The notes under the pieces are model-generated. The model was given only the letters and a program-made list of their open reading frames with translations. It was not told where the DNA came from and ran no database searches. Below are positions 18,360 to 25,704 of a stretch of 64,000 nt of DNA, one piece after another. The stretch is taken from positions 120,149 to 184,148 of the forward strand of contig NZ_JAKWBF010000007.1 of NCBI RefSeq assembly GCF_022513585.1, written 5' to 3'. Each line of letters starts with the position of its first letter. Positions within the stretch are counted from its first letter, which is position 1. The DNA is from Gordonia gummivorans. Its GTDB lineage: Bacteria > Actinomycetota > Actinomycetes > Mycobacteriales > Mycobacteriaceae. A program made the position numbers and the translations under genes.

Positions 18360-20450
18360 CAGGGCCTCCCACTCGTCGACGAGACTGGAGTCGACATCGC
18401 GGACCATGGTGCCCAGTCGGGTCACGATCGACGCGACGTCATCGGTGATCACCGATGTCGGAACACCGTGGCGCAGCACGCGATAGCAATCGGACAGGTA
18501 GCGCAGCACGACGCCCTCGCTGCGGGTGAGTCCGTACACCGAGATGAGTTCGGTGAAGGTCATCGACCGTTCGAGCATCTCGCGCAGCACCGATTTCGGC
18601 GACGGTGGTGTGGAACCCACCCACGGCGCTCCGGCCCGATACACCTCGAAGGCATAACCGATCTCCTCGGCGAGCGGTTGCGGCCAGGTGATCTCCTCCA
18701 GCCGGGTCATGCGCTCCTCGTACTCGACGCCGTCGGCCTTCATCTCGGCGATGGCCTTGTCGCGCGCGACCTTTCGCTGTGCGATCAGCACCGGGCGAGG
18801 ATCCTCCAGGGTCGATTCGAGCACCGAGACGACGTCGAGTGCGTGGTCAGGTGAGTCTGTGTCGAGGAGTTCGAAGGCGGCCAGCGCGAAGGCCGACAGC
18901 GGATTGGTGAGCGCGAAGTTCTTCGGCATGTCCACGTTGAAGGCCACGTATCTGCCGGTGGCGTCGGGCTCGTCGAGTTGCACCACGATGCCCGCGTCAC
19001 GCAGGCCACGATAAAGAGCGATGGTGTGCCGGATGTGCCGCAGCTGGCGATCGCGGGGTTCGTGGTTGGCCTCGAGGAGGTGGCGCACCGCGGAGAAACA
19101 GTCACCGGGTCGGTTGAGGACCTCCAGCAGCATGGCGATGGTCATCCGGAAGTGTGATCGCAGCGGTTCGTCGGGCGCGTCGACGAGAGCCGTGAAGGTC
19201 TTCTCGCCCCAGGACACGAATCCCTCGGGCGGCTTCTTGCGGACGAGTTTGCGCAGCTTCTTGGGGTCGTCACCTGCCTTGGCGACGGCGCGCGCATTCT
19301 CCACGTCGTGCTCGGGCGCCTGGGCGACGACGTATCCGACCGAGTCGAAGCCGGCGCGGCCGGCACGGCCCGCGATCTGGTGGAACTCGCGGGCGCGCAG
19401 CCGACGCACACGATTGCCGTCGAACTTGCTGAGACCGGCGAACAGCACTGTGCGGATGGGCACGTTGATCCCGACGCCCAGGGTGTCGGTCCCGGCGATG
19501 ACCTGCAGCAACCCTTGCTGGGCAAGCCTTTCCACGAGTCTGCGGTAGCGCGGCAGCATACCGGCGTGATGGACGCCGATGCCCGCGCGGAGCAGCTTGG
19601 AGAGGGTGTTGCCGAATCCTGTGTGGAACCGGAAATCGCCGATCGCGGCAGCGATGGCCGCACGTTGTTCCTTGTCGCACAGGCGGACCGACAGCAATGC
19701 CTGCGCACGCTCGACCGCCGCCGCCTGCGTGAAATGCACGACGTAGACGGGCGCGCGTCCACGGGAGACGAGGTCCTCGATAGTCTCGTGGATCGGAGTC
19801 ATCGAATACGCGTACTCGAGCGGGACCGGCCGGTGGGTTCCGGTGATGGCGGCGGTCTCTCGACCGGTCCGGCGGGTGAGGTCGTCGACGAAGAAGGAGA
19901 TGTCACCGAGTGTCGCCGACATCAGCAGGAACTGCGTGTGCGGCAACTCGATCAGCGGAACCTGCCACGCCCAGCCACGATCCGACTCGCCGTAGTAATG
20001 GAATTCGTCGGCGACCAGAGTGCCGATGTCGCTGTCTTCGCCGTCGGACAGCGCAAGATTTGCCACGATCTCGGCGGTCGCGCAGATGATCGGCGCATCG
20101 GAGTTGACCGAGGCATCGCCGGTCATCAGGCCCACGGAGTCGGCGCCGAACATGCTGCACAGGTCGAAGAATTTCTCGCTCACCAGCGCCTTGATCGGTG
20201 CCGTGTAGAAGGCGCGCCGACCTGCGCACCGCGCGAAGTAGATCGCGCCGACGGCGACCAGGGACTTCCCGGATCCGGTCGGCGTGGCCAGGATGACGTT
20301 GCTGCCGGCGGCCAACTCGAACAGCGACTCTTCCTGATGCTCATAGAGGTCGAGCCCACCCTCGGCCCACCAACCGATGAATCGTTCCAGTGCCGCATCC
20401 TCGTCGGCGACCGGCTCCAGAAACGCTGGGGTTGCCGGGGCCCCGATCAC
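18321..20450 (-). CDS. Ski2-like DEAD/DEAH RNA helicase with DUF3516 tail
   Basis: Superfamily 2 helicase of 709 residues. Motif I is [10 protein letters not shown] (about 54-63), motif Ia [13 protein letters not shown], motif [11 protein letters not shown] (DEFH), motif III SATLGD, and the C-terminal RecA domain has [18 protein letters not shown] and the [10 protein letters not shown] motif VI. The C-terminal third (about 490-705) is the actinobacterial DUF3516 region. Ski2/Mtr4-type enzymes unwind structured RNA; the role in actinobacteria is not well defined. Its ATG overlaps the stop of the upstream PAC2 gene by four bases, so they form an operon. Confidence 0.9.
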   Translation of the reverse strand: MIGAPATPAFLEPVADEDAALERFIGWWAEGGLDLYEHQEESLFELAAGSNVILATPTGSGKSLVAVGAIYFARCAGRRAFYTAPIKALVSEKFFDLCSMFGADSVGLMTGDASVNSDAPIICATAEIVANLALSDGEDSDIGTLVADEFHYYGESDRGWAWQVPLIELPHTQFLLMSATLGDISFFVDDLTRRTGRETAAITGTHRPVPLEYAYSMTPIHETIEDLVSRGRAPVYVVHFTQAAAVERAQALLSVRLCDKEQRAAIAAAIGDFRFHTGFGNTLSKLLRAGIGVHHAGMLPRYRRLVERLAQQGLLQVIAGTDTLGVGINVPIRTVLFAGLSKFDGNRVRRLRAREFHQIAGRAGRAGFDSVGYVVAQAPEHDVENARAVAKAGDDPKKLRKLVRKKPPEGFVSWGEKTFTALVDAPDEPLRSHFRMTIAMLLEVLNRPGDCFSAVRHLLEANHEPRDRQLRHIRHTIALYRGLRDAGIVVQLDEPDATGRYVAFNVDMPKNFALTNPLSAFALAAFELLDTDSPDHALDVVSVLESTLEDPRPVLIAQRKVARDKAIAEMKADGVEYEERMTRLEEITWPQPLAEEIGYAFEVYRAGAPWVGSTPPSPKSVLREMLERSMTFTELISVYGLTRSEGVVLRYLSDCYRVLRHGVPTSVITDDVASIVTRLGTMVRDVDSSLVDEWEALSAGELPADSTSG

Positions 20451-21475
20451 ATCGGAGATCGCGGTCCCTCGTTTCCGTCATCCGAGTCGGTGTCGAGGTT
20501 GCCATGATCGGTGCCGGCCTGCTCGGCCAGGAACCGCTCGAGTTCGGCGCCGAGTTCGTCACCACTGGGCAGCGACTCCTCCGCGGCGAGGAGCGACGCG
20601 CGTTCCTCCTGTGCCTGGGTGAACGAGTCGTACTGGGTTTCCAGCGCGGCGACCACCGACTCGATCTCGGAGTTCCCGGAGACCTCGTTGTCGATCTGGT
20701 CGCGCACCTTCTCCGCAGCGCTCTGCAGGGCCGCGATCGGCAGCTGGAGGCCGGTGAGCTCGGTGACCGCGGTCAACAGTCGGGCCGAGGCCGCCGGATA
20801 GTTCGTCTGCGCCAAGTAATGGGGGACATGGACGGACAGCCCGGCCGCCCGGTAGTCGTGCTGACCCATGCGCAGTTCCAGCAGCATCGAGGCGCTCGCC
20901 GGGAGCTTCATCGCCGAACCCCAACGCGGCAGGTCGCCCAGCGCGTCGGGGTCGCTGCCGTGCGCGGTGATCGACGGCGGACGGGTGTGCGGAACGGCCA
21001 TCGGGATCGCGTTGAGACCGACCACGTCGGTGACTCCGAAATGATCGGACAGGCGGCGGACCGCGTCGACGAACTGTTCCCACCGCAGGTCGGGCTCCGA
21101 GCCGGACAGCAGCAGAAAGCCCTTGCCGTTGGTGTCGCGGATGGCGTGGATGGTCAGCTCGGGCATCTGCACGTCGGTGAAGGTCTCGCCGCTGAAACTG
21201 ATCGTCGGCCGTCGCGACCGGTAGTCCATCAGTTCGTCGGAGGTGAAGGTGGCGACGAGTTCGGATTCGAGGCTGTCGCGCAGGTGTGTCGCGGCCAGCG
21301 CGACGGCATGTCCGGCATCGGCGAACCCCTCAAGGGCGTGGATCAGCACCGGTCCGGTGTCGCCGGTGCCCAGTTGAGGGGCCGGAAACGCCAGCTCGTA
21401 CAGCGCGTTGGCCGTGTCGTCCGGGCCGGGAGCACCGTCGCCGTGTTGGTCCTTGCGTTCTTGTCGCTCGTCCAT
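20447..21475 (-). CDS. PAC2-family protein (proteasome assembly chaperone-like)
   Basis: 342 residues from ATG 21473-21475, with GAGGAGGGTG upstream; a longer open frame (to 21574) is unlikely to be translated. The PAC2/COG2047 fold is recognisable (PVLIHALEGFADAGHAVALAATHL near the start, then SFSGETFTDVQMPELTIH and DVVGLNAIPMAVPHTRP). The eukaryotic PAC2 protein helps assemble proteasomes; M. tuberculosis Rv2714 belongs to the same family and its function is unknown. Acidic C-terminus rich in Glu/Asp. Translationally coupled to the DUF3516 helicase, which suggests a shared job. Confidence 0.85.
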   Translation of the reverse strand: MDERQERKDQHGDGAPGPDDTANALYELAFPAPQLGTGDTGPVLIHALEGFADAGHAVALAATHLRDSLESELVATFTSDELMDYRSRRPTISFSGETFTDVQMPELTIHAIRDTNGKGFLLLSGSEPDLRWEQFVDAVRRLSDHFGVTDVVGLNAIPMAVPHTRPPSITAHGSDPDALGDLPRWGSAMKLPASASMLLELRMGQHDYRAAGLSVHVPHYLAQTNYPAASARLLTAVTELTGLQLPIAALQSAAEKVRDQIDNEVSGNSEIESVVAALETQYDSFTQAQEERASLLAAEESLPSGDELGAELERFLAEQAGTDHGNLDTDSDDGNEGPRSPM

Positions 21476-21709
21476 GGTCACCCTCCTCTCGTCACCTCGC
21501 CGCGCGTGGTCTTCCCCGCGTGGTCTTCCCATTGTCGCCCACCGGCCTCGGCCAGGGCCAATTGTGCTGGTCATTATGTGCTTTTAGAATCAACAACCCG
21601 TGGGTGTGGTCCCGGATTCCCGGCCGGCGACAATTCGCCGACATTGCGTCGGACACTGCGGAGTGTCGATGAGCGTCGCCGGGCGCGTGGTTTGGCACAG
21701 TAGAGCGTT

Positions 21710-22396
21710 GTGAACAAACGGCGCGGCGCATCGGCACTCCGATGGCGAGTGCGGTTACCGGCCATCGCAGCGCTGGGTGCGTGCCTCCTCCTCGGCGCAT
21801 GTGCGGTGAGCGGTGAGCCGGTGGCGGGGATGCCCGACCTGTCTGACCGTGCGGTCAATCCGGGCGATTTCCCGGCGGGCGGTGCCAGTCGCGTTCCGGA
21901 CCCGGCACTTCCCGACGTGCTGGCCGACATCACCGGTCATCCGGGATCGGCGTCGGTGGTTCCTGCCTCGTGCCGACCCGGTGCGGTCATCTCGAGCGGT
22001 GCCGTGGTGCTGCTCGCGCCCGGTGCGCAGGAGCGGTCCACCTACACCGCCGCGATCGTCTACTCGCCGGCCGATCTCGCGCAACTGGGCACCCAGCTCG
22101 ATGAGTGTCGGCGCTGGACGACCGGAACCGCGACCGCGTCGACCCGCGTCACCGCCGAGGTGCTGCCCGCTCCTTCGGCGCCGGACGGAGTCGAGACCCT
22201 CGCGGTGCGCAGGACAATGGTGACCGGCGCGATTCCCAACATCCTGGTGACCAGCACGGTCACGCTGATCGGTCAGCGCGATGATGTACGCGTGTACGCC
22301 GAGTATCGCTGGCCATCGGCCGGACCGTTGCCGCCCGACGCCGGCAGCGGACTCGACGCGCTGTTCACCAAGGCGGTCGACGCGGCCTTTGGTTGA
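21710..22396 (+). CDS. Putative lipoprotein
   Basis: 228 residues with a GTG start at 21710. The N-terminus (KRRGASALRWRVRLPAIAALGACLLLGAC) is a signal peptide with the lipobox LLLGAC, so Cys-31 would be lipidated and the protein anchored outside the membrane. The rest has no motif I recognise; two further cysteines (SCRPG, DECRRW) may form a disulfide. Small mycobacterial lipoproteins of similar build often have unknown roles. The stop codon lies in the first unit of a 15-bp tandem repeat. Confidence 0.7.
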   Translation: MNKRRGASALRWRVRLPAIAALGACLLLGACAVSGEPVAGMPDLSDRAVNPGDFPAGGASRVPDPALPDVLADITGHPGSASVVPASCRPGAVISSGAVVLLAPGAQERSTYTAAIVYSPADLAQLGTQLDECRRWTTGTATASTRVTAEVLPAPSAPDGVETLAVRRTMVTGAIPNILVTSTVTLIGQRDDVRVYAEYRWPSAGPLPPDAGSGLDALFTKAVDAAFG

Positions 22397-22433
22397 TCGG
22401 CAGTTGGTTGATTGGCGCTTGGTTGATTGGCGC
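22389..22433. repeat. 15-bp tandem repeat at the 3' end of the lipoprotein gene
   Basis: Three units: TTGGTTGATCGGCAG (22389-22403), then TTGGTTGATTGGCGC twice (22404-22418, 22419-22433). Each unit contains TGA in the lipoprotein frame (the first is the gene's stop). No inverted structure. Confidence 0.9.
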
Positions 22434-22519
22434 TGTGGACCGAATCTCGTTTGTGGACAGCCGATCCCGGACCGCGGCGAACGGCCGATGAGGGCGTAGG
22501 CCGCAGTGATGATGACGGC

Positions 22520-23611
22520 ATGTCCTCATCGAAATCACGCTCGCGCCTCGACGCGGCATCGCTCCTGACCGCGATCCCGGCTCTGCTCGGGTTCATCCCC
22601 GAACGGTCGATCATCATCTTGTGCGTAGGCCCCGGGCGCACGGTCCGGGCGACGATGCGCCACGATCTGGCCGTCGACGACGACGGGACGCCGCAGCCGG
22701 CGCTGCTCCGGGTGTTCGCGGAGTTGGGCTCGATCTGCGCGCGGTACGGTGCGCGCGATCTGTTGGTGGCCATCGTCGACGACAGGTTCGCGCTCGACGA
22801 TCCGTGCCATCGGCGCGTACTGGCCCTCGCCAATCGGGAGTTCTCGGCATCGGGAGGAGTGTCGATCGGTTTCGTCCTCAACGAATTCGACTGTGGTGCA
22901 GCGTGGTCGGTGGCGTGGCGGCCACGAGCGAACCGGCCGGCCCCGATCGCGGTGCCGAAGGCCGGTGCCGGCGTCCTCGCCGATCCGCGCACCTGCCCGA
23001 CCGCGATAGCCACGGCCGTGTCGACGGGCAGGCGCCTGCTCTCGAGCCGCTCGGAGATGCAGCAGATGCTTGTCCCGTCGCCTCGGTGTGCCGAGCCCGT
23101 CTGCAACCACCTCGACGCACCGAACGAGCCGCTCGACGGTGTCGGCGCGCAGGACACTGCCGAACATCGGAGACTGCTCGCTCTGATCGTCGACCGGGTG
23201 CAGGCCGGTCCGCCGAAACTCGACTGCTCGACGCTGAACGAGCTCGAACGTGCCATCCTCACACTGCCGGTGCGTGATGCGGCGTTGGCGCTCGCCGTGA
23301 CCGACCTGCGCGACGGTGCCGAGCTGCTCTGGCGCGAACTGACCCGGCGTCTGCAGAAGCAGGGCCGGGCGAGCGCGGCCACGATGCTCGCCCATCTGCA
23401 CTACATCGGGGGTGAGGGTGCCTATGCCGGTGTTGCCCTCGACGCGGCGCTGGCCGCCGATCCCTCGTGGTCGTTGGCCGGTCTCCTCGATCGTGCGCTC
23501 CGGAACGGCATGCGGCCCAACACACTGTGGGAGATGATCGACGACTCTTACCGTGCCGCAGCGGAGTTGGGTGTGGTCATCCCGAATCCGACTCTGCGTG
23601 CCGTGGGTTGA
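22520..23611 (+). CDS. DUF4192 domain protein
   Basis: 363 residues from ATG 22520 (MSSSKSRSRLDAASLLTAIP). The N-terminal stretch LLTAIPALLGFIPERSIIIL is the hallmark of DUF4192, a family of actinobacterial proteins of unknown function. C-terminal region helical, with LAHLHYIGGEGAYAGVALDAALAADPSWSLA similar to a helical repeat. No signal peptide or membrane helix, so probably cytoplasmic. It is followed after 12 bp by the convergent ideR gene. Confidence 0.78.
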   Translation: MSSSKSRSRLDAASLLTAIPALLGFIPERSIIILCVGPGRTVRATMRHDLAVDDDGTPQPALLRVFAELGSICARYGARDLLVAIVDDRFALDDPCHRRVLALANREFSASGGVSIGFVLNEFDCGAAWSVAWRPRANRPAPIAVPKAGAGVLADPRTCPTAIATAVSTGRRLLSSRSEMQQMLVPSPRCAEPVCNHLDAPNEPLDGVGAQDTAEHRRLLALIVDRVQAGPPKLDCSTLNELERAILTLPVRDAALALAVTDLRDGAELLWRELTRRLQKQGRASAATMLAHLHYIGGEGAYAGVALDAALAADPSWSLAGLLDRALRNGMRPNTLWEMIDDSYRAAAELGVVIPNPTLRAVG

Positions 23612-23623
23612 ATGCCCGTCGCC

Positions 23624-24307
23624 TCACACCTTGTCGACGAAGACCGAGTGCGCCATCTCGTTCGACAGGTTCAGGCCTTCGTGCCCGGGCGTGTCGATGG
23701 TGACGGTGCTCCCCGAGCAGGTGACGGTGACGCGGGCGTTCGGCACCACTCCGGCCTCACGCAGCTGGCCGATGAGTGCTGTGTCGGACTGCGCATGCTC
23801 GGACAGGCGTCGCACGATCACCGCGACCTTGTCGCCCTGCGGGAGGTCGGACAGTCGAGTCGCAGGCGCCTCGCTGCCGACGGGCTCGGCGCCGAGCGCT
23901 TCGAGACCCGGAATCGGGTTGCCGTACGGCGAGGTCGTCGGATTCTTGAGTACGGAGAGCAAACGGCGCTCGACGTTCTCACTCATGACGTGTTCCCAGC
24001 GGCACGCCTCTTCGTGAACCTCGTCCCACGGCATGCCGATGACGTCGACCAGCAGTCGTTCGGCCAGCCGGTGCTTGCGCATGACGGCGATCGCGAGTCC
24101 GCGGCCCTTGTCGGTGAGTTCGAGGTGGCGGTCGCCTGCCACGCGGAGCAGGCCGTCGCGTTCCATGCGCGCAACGGTCTGGGACACGGTCGGTCCGCTC
24201 TGTTCCAAACGCTCGGCGATACGTGCCCGCAGTGGCACGATGCCTTCCTCTTCGAGGTCGTAGATCGTCCGCAAGTACATCTCGGTGGTGTCAACCAGAT
24301 CGTTCAC
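23624..24307 (-). CDS. ideR: Iron-dependent repressor IdeR (DtxR family)
   Basis: Fe2+-activated repressor of siderophore and iron-storage control. 227 residues from GTG 24305-24307; the start matches the family (M. tuberculosis begins MNELVDTTEMYLRTI; here VNDLVDTTEMYLRTI). All metal ligands are at canonical numbers: Met10, His79, Glu83, His98, Cys102, Glu105 and His106. The winged HTH lies at about 25-60 and the SH3-like domain at about 145-225. AAAGGGA precedes the start. Divergent from acuC. Order ideR then sigB on one strand resembles M. tuberculosis Rv2711-Rv2710, but here acuC-pat is inserted between them. Confidence 0.97.
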   Translation of the reverse strand: MNDLVDTTEMYLRTIYDLEEEGIVPLRARIAERLEQSGPTVSQTVARMERDGLLRVAGDRHLELTDKGRGLAIAVMRKHRLAERLLVDVIGMPWDEVHEEACRWEHVMSENVERRLLSVLKNPTTSPYGNPIPGLEALGAEPVGSEAPATRLSDLPQGDKVAVIVRRLSEHAQSDTALIGQLREAGVVPNARVTVTCSGSTVTIDTPGHEGLNLSNEMAHSVFVDKV

Positions 24308-24459
24308 TGTGCGCAGTCCCTTTCGTCCCCCTCCAGAGTACCTTGACCTGCGGCGCGAACACCTTCGGCCGACCTCGGCAAGGCGTGTCCGCCGGACTGG
24401 TACCGCAGCGTCGAGACATGGCACTAGCCTTGAGGCGTGGCCGATCGAGCGAGTGCGCA

Positions 24460-25704
24460 ATGAGTGCGACCGTCATCTGGAGTGAGGACTTCTTGTCCTA
24501 CCGATGGGCAGATACCCACCCGATGAATCCGGTGCGGCTCGCGCTCACCATGACCCTCGCGGGCAGCCTCGGTGTTCTCGACGGCGTCGAGCCCGCTCCG
24601 CCGCTGTCCATCGACGACGACGTGCTGAAGGTGGTGCACACCTCCGACTACATCGATGCGGTGCGCGCTGTCGGGTCGGGAACGGCGTCGCTGTCGGGAC
24701 CTCTGCTCGAGCGCCTGTTCGGCCTGGGTGACGCGGACAACCCGGTGTTCGACGGCATGCACGAGGCGGCCCGACTCCTCGTCGGCGGCACCTTGGCAGC
24801 GGCGCAGGCGGTGGCGTCCGGCTCGGTGAACCGGGCGGTCAACATCGGCGGCGGCATGCACCATGCGATGCGTTCGCGGGCAGCCGGGTTCTGCATCTAC
24901 AACGACTGCGCGGTGGCCATCCACTGGTTGCTGGAGAACGGTTTCGACCGGATCGCCTACATCGACATCGACGCCCACCACGGTGATGGGGTCCAGGCAG
25001 CCTTCGTCGACGATCCCCGGGTCATGACGGTTTCGGTGCATCAGCATCCGGCGACGCTGTGGCCCGGTACGGGCTGGCCCACCGAGGTCGGCAACGACGC
25101 GGCGGCCGGGTCGGCGGTCAACCTCGCACTCATGCCGGACACGCAGGATCGGCTGTGGCTGCGCGCGTTCCACGCGGTGGTGCCGTCGCTCATCGCCGAG
25201 TTCCGGCCGCAGATCCTGATCTCGCAGTGCGGCGTCGACAGCCATCGGGCCGACCCGCTGACCGACCTGTCGCTGACGGTCGACGGACAGCGTGCCGCGA
25301 TGATCGCGATGCGTGAACTCGCGGACCGGTACTGCGAAGGCCGGTGGGTGGCGGTCGGTGGCGGCGGCTACGGCGTGGTCAACGTGGTTCCACGCAGCTG
25401 GACCCACCTGCTCGGGGTGGCACTCGACCGCGATGTCGACGTGACCCGGGAGATTGACGAATCGTGGCGTGCCACAGCCGAACAGGTGGCGAGCAAGGTG
25501 TACAGCGACTACTCGCAGCCACCGGTGGGGGTGATGGGCGACGGCGGTGATGTGGCCTTCGCGGCCTGGGACGGGGACACCGGACAGGCACCCCTCGACG
25601 GAATCAGCGAGTCCGCCCAACGCCAGGCCGACCGTGCCATCCTCGCCACCCGCCGTGCGGTCTATCCGCTCCACGGACTCGACCCGGAGGATCCTCGTGA
25701 CTGA
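24460..25704 (+). CDS. acuC: AcuC-type protein lysine deacetylase (histone-deacetylase fold)
   Basis: Zinc-dependent amidohydrolase of 414 residues from ATG 24460. Catalytic features: paired His134-His135 in GGMHHAMRS, zinc ligands Asp171 and His173 in YIDIDAHHGDGVQ, and the third ligand region GVDSHRADPLTDLSLT; GGGGYGVVNVVPRSW near the C-terminus is the catalytic Tyr loop. In Bacillus, AcuC deacetylates acetyl-CoA synthetase; here the next gene, overlapping by 8 bp, is a GNAT/acyl-CoA-synthetase fusion, so a writer-eraser pair is likely. Class II HDAC-like or acetylpolyamine hydrolase activities are less likely alternatives. Confidence 0.9.
   Translation: MSATVIWSEDFLSYRWADTHPMNPVRLALTMTLAGSLGVLDGVEPAPPLSIDDDVLKVVHTSDYIDAVRAVGSGTASLSGPLLERLFGLGDADNPVFDGMHEAARLLVGGTLAAAQAVASGSVNRAVNIGGGMHHAMRSRAAGFCIYNDCAVAIHWLLENGFDRIAYIDIDAHHGDGVQAAFVDDPRVMTVSVHQHPATLWPGTGWPTEVGNDAAAGSAVNLALMPDTQDRLWLRAFHAVVPSLIAEFRPQILISQCGVDSHRADPLTDLSLTVDGQRAAMIAMRELADRYCEGRWVAVGGGGYGVVNVVPRSWTHLLGVALDRDVDVTREIDESWRATAEQVASKVYSDYSQPPVGVMGDGGDVAFAAWDGDTGQAPLDGISESAQRQADRAILATRRAVYPLHGLDPEDPRD

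Noticed and set aside
24308..24459. Possible iron box (TTAGGTTAGSCTAACCTAA type) near ideR
   Set aside because: No sequence resembling the 19-bp palindrome was seen in the ideR-acuC interval.
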